In this document: positions 35,427 through 43,073 of the stretch, one piece after another
How the letters are laid out: each line of letters opens with the position of its first letter
Numbering within the stretch: the stretch's first letter is position 1
NCBI RefSeq assembly: GCF_002077175.1
Contig: NZ_CP014943.1
Location: 3,844,001 to 3,908,000 of the forward strand
DNA length: 64,000 bases
Source: Colwellia sp. PAMC 21821
GTDB lineage: Bacteria; Pseudomonadota; Gammaproteobacteria; Enterobacterales; Alteromonadaceae
Reading direction: 5' to 3'
Made by a program: the position numbers and the translations under genes
The notes under the pieces: generated by a model
Databases searched by the model: none
What the model saw: only the letters and a program-made list of their open reading frames with translations
What the model was told of the DNA's origin: nothing

Positions 35427-35561
35427 ATTGCTTTCCTAATGCTTTCCTAATTGAGTAACTCGTGCTTTGAATTCTTGCTCTAACATCAGAACATCAATTT
35501 TATGGGCTATCTAAGCTCTCTTTTAAATTCCACATTGTGAAAAATTTTTATTTAACATTTT

Positions 35562-36689
35562 CTACTTTTGTTGAGCTAAAGCGTCTTCAAGTGTGGTTAA
35601 ACATAAGGCTACATTTTCGCTTCTAGCAGTATAACCCATCAAACCAATGCGCCATGCTTTACCGGCAAAATCACCTAATCCACCCCCTATTTCTAGGTTG
35701 TACTCATTCAATAGATAGCTTCTTACTTTTGCGTCATCTATTCCTTCAGGGATGTAGATAGCGTTTAACTGAGGTAAGCGCTCTTCTTTAGGTACAATGA
35801 ACTTGATACCTAGCTTATCTAAGCCTTTCGCTAAAGTTTCGTGTTGTTTTTGATGACGTGCCCAACGGTTTTCTAAACCTTCGTTTTGTAATTGTATTAA
35901 CGATTCGTGCAAGCCGTATAGTGAGTTAACAGGCGCTGTATGATGATAGCTACGCTTGCCTGCTCCAGACCAATAACTCATCACAAGTGATTGATCTAAA
36001 AACCAACTTTGTATTTGTGTTTTACGGTTTTTAATAACATTTACCGCTTTTTCACTGAACGAAATAGGTGATAAGCCCGGTACACATGATAAACATTTTT
36101 GTGAACCAGAATAAATAGCATCTATGCCCCAGTCATCAACTTTAAGCTCAACTCCGCCTAGTGATGTAACAGCGTCAACAATAGATAAACAGTCGTGTTG
36201 CTGTGCTAGAGCACATAAGGCTGCTGCATCTGATAAGGCACCTGTAGAAGTTTCAGCGTGAACAAAGGCTAAAAATTTTGCATCTGGATTAGCTTTTAAA
36301 GCGGCTTCTACTTTGTCTACTTCAACTGCTCGACCCCAAGGAGAGTCAACTATAACGGCCTCTGCGCCAATACGGTTAACGTTTTGGATCATACGGTCAC
36401 CAAATACGCCATTACGACAAACAATAACTTTATCGCCTTCTTCTACTAAGTTAACAAAACAAGCTTCCATACCAGCAGAGCCGGGCGCTGACAGCGCAAT
36501 TGTAAACTCATTTTTAGTTTGAAAAGCATATTGTAGTAAGGCTTTTAATTCGTCCATCATACCAACAAACAAAGGGTCTAAATGACCAATTGCAGGTCTT
36601 GATAATGAAGCTAAAACTTCTGGACTGATGTCTGAAGGGCCAGGGCCCATTAAAATTCTGCGCGGTGGGTGAAATGATTGAAAGTTCAT
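35562..36689 (-). CDS. Class V PLP aminotransferase (serine/alanine-glyoxylate type)
   Basis: Transfers the amino group of serine or alanine to glyoxylate or pyruvate. The start is ATG at 36689 because AAAGG lies before it and MNFQSFHPPRRILMGPGPSD matches the family start; the longer frame to 36761 adds an unrelated leader. It is 375 residues. LSAPGSAGMEACFVNL is the PLP phosphate region, VHAETSTGALSD and IVDAVTSLGGVEL are the core, and YSGSQKCLS gives the PLP Lys198. GGGLGDFAGKAWRIGLMGY near the end holds the carboxylate-binding Arg. It may feed glycine/serine metabolism; the exact substrate pair is not certain. Confidence 0.88.
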   Translation of the reverse strand: MNFQSFHPPRRILMGPGPSDISPEVLASLSRPAIGHLDPLFVGMMDELKALLQYAFQTKNEFTIALSAPGSAGMEACFVNLVEEGDKVIVCRNGVFGDRMIQNVNRIGAEAVIVDSPWGRAVEVDKVEAALKANPDAKFLAFVHAETSTGALSDAAALCALAQQHDCLSIVDAVTSLGGVELKVDDWGIDAIYSGSQKCLSCVPGLSPISFSEKAVNVIKNRKTQIQSWFLDQSLVMSYWSGAGKRSYHHTAPVNSLYGLHESLIQLQNEGLENRWARHQKQHETLAKGLDKLGIKFIVPKEERLPQLNAIYIPEGIDDAKVRSYLLNEYNLEIGGGLGDFAGKAWRIGLMGYTARSENVALCLTTLEDALAQQK

Positions 36690-37240
36690 TTTGAGTGCCT
36701 TTATTTGATGTAAGTAATATTTGATTAATACTTTGATATCAAAGCCTGTCACTAGTGTCAAGTTTCTAGATGGTCGTTAAATTATTTCTAGTTTAAAAAA
36801 ATAAATTTGCCAAAAATAAAAGTTGACATACCTGTCAGGATTTGTGATTTTATTAAAACCTTAGCTAAAATTTATTCTCATGACTACTTTAGTCATTTAA
36901 AGCATAGTTTAAAAATTTGAGCTACAGCACGGTAATTTTTATTAAAATTTTTGATAGTAAAAATTACCGAAATCGATAAATTCTCATCAGACATTACAAT
37001 ATTCTGCAGAGACGAAAAATTAAAATAACGACAAAAATACCTGATAATGTTGTTTAAATAAAAATGACATTATTTGTAATTACCTCGTTGACACTAATAC
37101 AGAACATTACGTCACGATATTTTTATTTTCGGGACAAATCAGCGCAATAGTTACCTCGAAATTCTTACCTGCTTGTTTACTGAGAGAGTGATGCTATTGA
37201 ATAACATATTTATATTTTTACATTTAATTAAAGGTCAATT
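36690..37240 (+). other. Divergent control region, aminotransferase | malic enzyme
   Basis: 551 very AT-rich bases between divergent genes. TTGACA at 36823-36828 could be a plus-strand -35 box and overlaps the inverted repeat TGACA-TACC-TGTCA. No open frame is present. Confidence 0.5.
36824..36837 (+). promoter_or_regulatory. Candidate operator TGACA-TACC-TGTCA
   Basis: A perfect 5-base inverted repeat with a 4-base spacer, 135 bases upstream of the aminotransferase start and overlapping a TTGACA box. Its size and symmetry suit a dimeric regulator. No regulator gene is adjacent. Confidence 0.35.
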
Positions 37241-38479
37241 ATGAGCGATTTTAAACAACGTGCATTAGATTATCATGCCAAACCAACCCCCGGTAAAATA
37301 GCCGTTCAAATAACTACTGCTGCGGAAACAAGTGAAGATTTGTCCTTAGCTTATAGCCCTGGTGTTGCTGAACCATGTCGTGCGATAGCTGAAAATCCTG
37401 ACGATGTTTATAAATACACAGGTAAGGGTAATACTGTTGCTGTGATATCAAATGGTAGTGCTGTTTTAGGCTTAGGTAACTTGGGCCCCATGGCGTCGAA
37501 GCCTGTGATGGAAGGTAAAGCGCTACTGTTTAAAAGATTTGCCAATATTGATTCATTTGATATAGAAGTTAATCATAAAACCCCAGAAGAATTCATTAAT
37601 ACGGTTGCCAGTATTGCTGACACATTTGGTGGTATTAACCTTGAAGATATAAAAGCGCCAGACTGTTTTATTATTGAGAAGGCACTGCAAGAACGCTGTA
37701 AAATTCCTATTTTTCATGATGACCAGCATGGTACGGCCATCGTCACTTGTGCTGCTATGATCAATGCTTTAGAAATTCAAGGTAAAGACATTGAACATGC
37801 GGTGATTGTTTGTTTAGGCGCTGGTGCTGCGGCAATTGCTTGTATGGAATTGCTTATTCAATGTGGTGCTAAACGTGAAAAAATATATATGTTGGACACT
37901 AAGGGCGTAGTGCACACTCGCCGTAGCGATCTTAACGAATATAAAATGCTATTTGCTAATAATACCGATAAACGTACGCTTGATGATGCTATTGCTGAAG
38001 CTGATGTGTTTGTTGGTGTGTCGGGACCAAATTTATTATCTAAAGAGCAATTATTAACAATGGCGCCAAATCCTATTGTTTTTGCTTGTTCAAATCCGGA
38101 TCCTGAAATAAAACCTGAATTGGCCCATTCAGTAAGAGATGATTTAATTATGGCCACAGGTCGTTCTGATTATCCTAACCAAGTGAATAATGTGCTGTGT
38201 TTTCCATTTATTTTTCGAGGTGCTTTGGACGTTAGAGCAAGAAAAATAAATAACGAAATGAAAATAGCCGCTGTGCATGCCATACGTACGTTAGCAAAAG
38301 CTGAAGTACCTGAAAGCGTGTTAAAAGCGAGTGGCGAAAAGTCATTAAGTTTTGGCAAACACTATATTATTCCTCGTCCGATGGACCCAAGACTTTGTCA
38401 CAATGTAGCAAAAGCGGTCGCCGTAGCCGCTGTAGAATCTGGTGTTGCACAAATCCCAATGCCTGAATGCTATCTTTAA
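37241..38479 (+). CDS. Malic enzyme, short form without phosphotransacetylase domain
   Basis: Oxidative decarboxylation of malate to pyruvate with NAD(P). It is 412 residues. [19 protein letters not shown] opens the N-terminal domain, and [14 protein letters not shown] and [13 protein letters not shown] carry metal and catalytic residues. [17 protein letters not shown] is the nucleotide loop; [16 protein letters not shown] and [13 protein letters not shown] follow. It resembles the first half of E. coli MaeB (759 residues) but stops where the phosphotransacetylase-like domain would begin. The organism thus has a compact MaeB-type enzyme. Cofactor preference is not resolved. Confidence 0.92.
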   Translation: MSDFKQRALDYHAKPTPGKIAVQITTAAETSEDLSLAYSPGVAEPCRAIAENPDDVYKYTGKGNTVAVISNGSAVLGLGNLGPMASKPVMEGKALLFKRFANIDSFDIEVNHKTPEEFINTVASIADTFGGINLEDIKAPDCFIIEKALQERCKIPIFHDDQHGTAIVTCAAMINALEIQGKDIEHAVIVCLGAGAAAIACMELLIQCGAKREKIYMLDTKGVVHTRRSDLNEYKMLFANNTDKRTLDDAIAEADVFVGVSGPNLLSKEQLLTMAPNPIVFACSNPDPEIKPELAHSVRDDLIMATGRSDYPNQVNNVLCFPFIFRGALDVRARKINNEMKIAAVHAIRTLAKAEVPESVLKASGEKSLSFGKHYIIPRPMDPRLCHNVAKAVAVAAVESGVAQIPMPECYL

Positions 38480-39004
38480 TATATTTGATTTCGTTTAAGT
38501 ATGCGTAATGTGAGTCTGTAACATATTAATTTTCTGTTACAGACTCAGTAATTTTAAGCTATCTGAAAATTATTCCAATGCCCGGTAACAATCTCCCTTC
38601 TGGTCGTGACCAAGTTAAAGTCGATTATATGACCAAAGTATGCAAAATTCTTTTATAAAATGCCTGTAAGTGAACCTGATGAGTTAGACGCTGAACTTTG
38701 TACTATTGTTGGCTAACCATATGAAATTTATTTGCGATTAGTGTAAAATTATAAGCTTAAATTATGTAGTCAAAATATTATTATTTCATTATCTTGATCA
38801 TATAACGAGAGAAAGTAATATTTTTGTGAAATGGATTAATGACAGGTAGTGCTAAGTTAATCATGTCTGACAAAACTTTAATTTTTTAACCAATAACACA
38901 ACAAATTTTGTATACAATGTTTTAACTAAATATAGTGATACAGACTTCTGAAAGTAATTTTTATTCATCAAACCTTCCAAAAAATGATTAAGGGCAACAT
39001 TAAA
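38480..39004 (+). other. 525-base spacer with terminator
   Basis: The first 70 bases hold the terminator hairpin. A segment around 38578-38715 has short codon runs without a ribosome site that I could not connect to a family. The rest is AT-rich, and the ybdG promoter must lie near 38880-38990. Confidence 0.45.
38511..38547 (+). terminator. Stem-loop after malic enzyme gene
   Basis: TGAGTCTGTAACA pairs perfectly over 13 bases with TGTTACAGACTCA around an 11-base loop. It is followed by GTAATTTTAA, a weak U tract. It is 32 bases after the stop. Confidence 0.65.
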
Positions 39005-40276
39005 ATGACTGAAACAAGGGCACAATTGAGAGAATTCTTATTAGGCTGGTTTGAAAAAAACATGCCAGGTAATGTCTTTTTTTGGTATGACATTTTAGTG
39101 GTTTTATGGATAGCAGCATTTACCGTTGCATTACATTATATTATTAGGGGCACAGCCAAACATTTTCTCAAAGGCAAGTTTGAGATTATGAATGAAAAGC
39201 AGGTTAAAAATGTCACTCTCGAGTTAATTCAACGCTTAGCAACACGACTTTCGTTTGCACTTCAGGGTGCTGTTGTTGTTATACAAGCTAAATTATGGCT
39301 TGCGGAAGGTGTAGCCTTTTTACATTTTGTTGAAGTAATCACTGACCAGTGGATTATCATATTCTTACTGTTATCGTTGTTTACTTTTTTAGACATTCTT
39401 CAATCGCTTTCTGACAGACGTCCAACCCCAGCACATTTTCCGCTAAGAGGCCTTTTACAAACGGTTAAGCTTATTGCCAGTATTTTAACGACTATTTTAG
39501 CGGTGTCATTACTTATGGACAAATCACCACTTATTTTATTAAGTGGTTTAGGCGCTTTGTCCGCGGTGTTGTTGTTGGTATTTAAAGATCCCATATTAGG
39601 GTTAGTTGCCGGAATACAGCTATCTGCAAACAACATGCTTGCAGTAGGCGACTGGCTTGAAATGCCAAAATATGGTGCAGACGGAGATGTGGTCGATATT
39701 GCGTTAACAACAGTAAAAGTAAGGAATTGGGATAAAACCATTACAACTATTCCAACCTATGCACTTATTTCTGACTCTTTTAAAAACTGGCGCGGCATGT
39801 CTGAATCTGGCGGCAGAAGAATTAAACGTAGCATTCATTTGGAAATGAGCAGTGTATGCTTTTTGGATAAAACACAATTAATTGAACTTAAAAAGGCGCA
39901 ATTATTAAGTGAATATATAGCGAGTACGGTAACAGCAATAGAAAAAGAAAATTCAGATAAAAATGCCGATATGACCGTTTTGCAAAATGGCCGACGAATG
40001 ACCAATGTTGGCACCTTTAGAAAATATCTTGTATCGTTTTTGAAAAACCACCCTAATATTCATCAGGGAATGACCTTGATAGTTAGACAGTTAGAGCCGA
40101 CAAGTAATGGCTTGCCAATTCAAATTTATGCTTTTACCAATACCACTAGTTGGGCGGTTTACGAGGATATACAGTCGGACATTTTCGATCACATTATTGC
40201 GGTATTACCGGCATTTTCGCTCAGAGTACATGAGTCGCCTACGGGTAATGACATTAGATTACTGGCTAAACACTAG
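39005..40276 (+). CDS. ybdG: Mechanosensitive channel of the YbdG type (miniconductance)
   Basis: MscS-superfamily inner-membrane channel. E. coli YbdG gives the miniconductance activity and shapes the response to osmotic stress. The best start is ATG 39005 (MTETRAQLREF). Five hydrophobic segments are seen before the pore helix, as expected for YbdG. FKDPILGLVAGIQLSANNML, GDWLEMPKYGADGDVVDI, VRNWDKTITTIPTYALISDS and SGGRRIKRSI match E. coli YbdG almost word for word, as do LRRMTN-like RRMTNVGTFR and SPTGNDIRLLA. The 423-residue length fits (E. coli 415). Confidence 0.94.
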   Translation: MTETRAQLREFLLGWFEKNMPGNVFFWYDILVVLWIAAFTVALHYIIRGTAKHFLKGKFEIMNEKQVKNVTLELIQRLATRLSFALQGAVVVIQAKLWLAEGVAFLHFVEVITDQWIIIFLLLSLFTFLDILQSLSDRRPTPAHFPLRGLLQTVKLIASILTTILAVSLLMDKSPLILLSGLGALSAVLLLVFKDPILGLVAGIQLSANNMLAVGDWLEMPKYGADGDVVDIALTTVKVRNWDKTITTIPTYALISDSFKNWRGMSESGGRRIKRSIHLEMSSVCFLDKTQLIELKKAQLLSEYIASTVTAIEKENSDKNADMTVLQNGRRMTNVGTFRKYLVSFLKNHPNIHQGMTLIVRQLEPTSNGLPIQIYAFTNTTSWAVYEDIQSDIFDHIIAVLPAFSLRVHESPTGNDIRLLAKH

Positions 40277-40312
40277 CGTGATGTATTGTTGAAGTTAATA
40301 TTTTAAATTGTA

Positions 40313-40344
40313 GACACTAAGTCATATTTTTCCGGCTTAGTGTC
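40313..40344 (+). terminator. Possible terminator after ybdG
   Basis: GACACTAAG pairs with CTTAGTGTC around a 14-base T-rich loop. There is no U tract after the stem, so this is a modest candidate. It is 37 bases after the stop. Confidence 0.45.
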
Positions 40345-40567
40345 AAATACCATTCTGATTACTCGAGTGTTTTACCACTAATGTGCACAAATAATATCTG
40401 TACACTGATCCGCTTTGAAATTGCTACATTTACTATATTATCTGCTTTAGCTACGTGTGTGCAGCAACAATACTTGTAACGGTTTTACCTGTGAAATCGA
40501 AAATTTTTACGTATATATAAAATTTTGTATTAAATAAACCGTAAAATACAAGGGTTTTCCATGAGAT

Positions 40568-41041
40568 TTAAAAATAGATGGCCTTAAAGCTTGCTAATTC
40601 AAGCCCATCTTGATTGAACAAGACTAGAGATTCTGCTGTGATTTTATAAGCAGTGGTGAGTGCAAATACATTCAACACGGTCTGCTCATTTACTTTTACA
40701 TCAGGGCAAGCCATTTGTGTTGCACCTAAAGCGTTGAATTGAATATCGCCTGCTCCTATTGTCAGCTCCTTTGTATTAAATTGCCCAAAAAAGCGATTAC
40801 AGCCCGAAAATCCTGCTATACGACCATCATTGCTATGGAGTGTGAAATGACGCTCAGTTTGTTGTTCAGGTGTCATTTCAACGTTTGTTCCGCCTAGTTG
40901 CACTAACTTCCAATAGGTGTTGGTGAGATCAGCGAGTGGGGCGGTGATTTTTGTTTCGTTTGTTGCTAATTCTGTTGATACACAACCTGATAGCGTTAGT
41001 GCTGAAACAAGACAAAAACTTCCTAAGTACTTTTTGAACAT
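40568..41041 (-). CDS. META-domain (HslJ-like) lipoprotein
   Basis: 157 residues with a lipoprotein signal (lipobox LSGC, Cys20). The rest is a META/HslJ-type domain: NTYWKLVQLGG, RHFTLHSNDGRIAGFSGCNRF (shortened to the GCNRFFG signature), GATQMACPD and the closing LVLFNQDGLELASFKA. HslJ is a heat-inducible outer-membrane lipoprotein linked to novobiocin tolerance in E. coli. The domain is a small beta fold of unclear biochemistry. It is monocistronic. Confidence 0.85.
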   Translation of the reverse strand: MFKKYLGSFCLVSALTLSGCVSTELATNETKITAPLADLTNTYWKLVQLGGTNVEMTPEQQTERHFTLHSNDGRIAGFSGCNRFFGQFNTKELTIGAGDIQFNALGATQMACPDVKVNEQTVLNVFALTTAYKITAESLVLFNQDGLELASFKAIYF

Positions 41042-41787
41042 GATGATTTATTTCCTAAAATATAATGCGTAGCCTGGTAGTTAAAGAATTTAATATACAA
41101 TGACTTAGTTTTAATGCTTCGATTTTTCACCTAGTTTTTTACCTAGTTAATTTAACTTGGTTTTTGATCTAGGGCTAATCGTAAATAATAGTCAGTATGT
41201 CATTAATTTTATCAACCGATATCAGTGATGGCTATAAAATAAAAGTAGCATCTTGTAACTGTGAATTTCGATTACAATGAATACGCTAAAACGGTTAATA
41301 AATAGTACATAGTTTTTTTAAGATAGTGCATAGTCTCTTTGAGATGATGAGGTATTTATGCAGAGAATTCTTCAACACTTTGTTGATCTTATTTACATGA
41401 TTTACGTGTTGAATTCTCGTTCTATTTAAGCCAATACCCTTTGAACATTATTATAAACAATTCTAGGGTAATGAACGTTGGTAATGCGTGTTAATGTATT
41501 TTTGATTAATTTAACCAATACGGTATTTAAATGCAGAAAAAGCATGGTTTTTTGTACGTTGGCGCCGCGCTTCAACATAGATTGATAAAGCAATACGATG
41601 TATTATCAACAATATTATCAACAATATTATCAGGCAAAAAACAGCCATACTAAGTTACTTGTTTTTATTGGTTTTTATTGGTTTTTATTGGTTTTTATTG
41701 GTTTTTTACTGATGTAATAAGAGCCATTAATTAGTTAAATCAGCATTGTTGAAGCAGTATTATTGAATCAAGGAAGTAATTATTTAA
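41042..41787 (+). other. 746-base AT-rich spacer with repeats
   Basis: No credible gene. Features: an inverted repeat, GAGAATTC.TTCAACAC (41363-41378) against GTGTTGAATTCTC (41406-41418); a 12-base tandem (ATTATCAACAAT) at about 41610-41635; and four 10-base GTTTTTATTG units at 41661-41700. CACCTAGTTTTTTACCTAGTT near 41130 is another short duplication. Confidence 0.6.
41661..41700 (+). repeat. Four tandem GTTTTTATTG units
   Basis: Exact 10-base units followed by a fifth diverged one, about 90 bases upstream of the ZIP-like gene, close enough to affect promoter spacing if copy number changes. Confidence 0.9.
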
Positions 41788-42570
41788 ATGATTAATCAAG
41801 CGTTAGAAGCCGCTATTTGGGGCGGCGTATCTGGCCTCGCTCTAATTATTGGAGCGATAGTCGGCTATTTTGTAAACCTACCTCATAAAGTTATTTCAAG
41901 CATTATGGCATTTGGGGCAGGGGTGCTTATTTCAGCACTGTCATTCGAATTAATGGCTAAGGCTACAGAGCAAGGCGGTTTGTTATATTCGGTTAGTGGT
42001 TTTGCTTGCGGTGTTTTGATCTATTCTCTGGCAAACTATTTAGTAGCACATAATGGCGGTCTGCATCGTAAACGTTCACAAGGTATACCAAAATCTGCAA
42101 GTAATAACCCTGAAAAAAATGGAGTAGCCCAGTCTGCTGGTATCGCGATTGCTTTAGGTGCTTTAATTGATGGTATTCCAGAGTCTGCTGCGATTGGTGT
42201 TAGCATGATAGAAGGCGGTGGTGTTGCCTTGGTCACGGTCTTTGCGGTATTTATGTCGAATATACCAGAAGGTTTATCAAGCTCTGCTGGTATGAAAAAG
42301 GCCGGTAAAAGTGCAACATTTTTTTTTACCCTCTGGATTGCCATTACTATTGTGCTAGCCATATCGGCTTATCTTGGTTTAACTCTTTTGGGAGAGTTGG
42401 GTAATGAATACATTGGATTTGCAACGGCGTTAGCTGCTGGTGCAATTTTAGTTATGATCATACAAACTATGATCCCAGAAGCCTTTGAAGATATGCATGA
42501 CATTACTGGCCCGATTGCCGCCGTTGGATTTTTAGTCGCTTATAGTGCGAGTGAAATATTTACTCGGTAG
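41788..42570 (+). CDS. ZIP-family-like divalent metal permease
   Basis: A 260-residue membrane protein with about eight hydrophobic helices and a His-containing loop (HNGGLHRKRSQ, 88-98) before helix 4. This layout fits the ZIP (ZupT-like) family of zinc/iron/manganese importers. Helix 4 has LIDGIPESAAIG (Asp128, Pro131, Glu132), where ZIP proteins usually have HNxPEG, and helix 5 has SNIPEGLSS (Asn158, Pro160, Glu161). The His ligand of helix 4 is therefore replaced by Asp, so metal preference or even direction may differ. No operon partner. Confidence 0.8.
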   Translation: MINQALEAAIWGGVSGLALIIGAIVGYFVNLPHKVISSIMAFGAGVLISALSFELMAKATEQGGLLYSVSGFACGVLIYSLANYLVAHNGGLHRKRSQGIPKSASNNPEKNGVAQSAGIAIALGALIDGIPESAAIGVSMIEGGGVALVTVFAVFMSNIPEGLSSSAGMKKAGKSATFFFTLWIAITIVLAISAYLGLTLLGELGNEYIGFATALAAGAILVMIIQTMIPEAFEDMHDITGPIAAVGFLVAYSASEIFTR

Positions 42571-42640
42571 ATATTATATAAGTGAATAAATTGACGAGCA
42601 GTATTTGAAACTGTGGTAATTGGGGTAATGTTTACTAGCT

Positions 42641-42672
42641 AACGATGCAACGATGCAACGATGCAATGATGT
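42641..42672 (+). repeat. 8-base tandem array
   Basis: Four units of AACGATGC (last one diverged, AATGATGT) between the ZIP-like gene and the dipeptidase relic. Confidence 0.8.
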
Positions 42673-42714
42673 AATGGTTTTATTAGCGTATTTTTACACC
42701 TTGCTCATTTTATA

Positions 42715-43056
42715 TTAAGGCTGAAACTCATTGTTAAAGGCTCCATCTTCGATAGCAGCCCAAACCTTTAACAAATTACCGCCGAGGAGTTTATTTATTT
42801 GTTCTTCGCTATACCCTCGACTCTCTAGTCCAGCTATTAAGTTAGGATAATCTGCAACCGATTTTAAACCTTCTGGTAATGCACCTGAAACACCATCAAA
42901 ATCTGAACCAATACCGACATGGTTAATGCCCAAAAGTTTTATGGCATAATCAAATTGATCAAGCACTGCATTAATAGATGTCTCTGGAATAGGGTGTTTT
43001 GCCCACCAAGCGTTACTAAAAGCTAATTCATTCTCAAATAATAACGTTAATAAAAG
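42715..43056 (-). pseudogene. C-terminal remnant of a membrane dipeptidase (peptidase M19)
   Basis: About 114 codons remain of a protein that is normally near 350-400 residues. Reading on the minus strand, FSNAWWAKHPIPETSINAVLDQ leads into GINHVGIGSDFDGVSGALPEGL (both shortened in importance to HVGIGSDFDG, the signature of renal-dipeptidase-like enzymes). It closes with LLGGNLLKVW, the usual C-terminal block. No start codon with a ribosome site exists, and the frame hits a stop at 43057-43059. Only 17 bases further the stop codon of the GGDEF/EAL gene begins. The zinc ligands in the N-terminal two thirds are gone, so it cannot be active. Confidence 0.8.
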
Positions 43057-43073
43057 TCAGCTATGCCAAGTAT

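Noticed and set aside
38578..38718. Short open runs (about 26 and 18 codons) after the malic enzyme gene
   Set aside because: No ribosome site, no family resemblance, and frames end quickly; perhaps a gene relic but unsupported.
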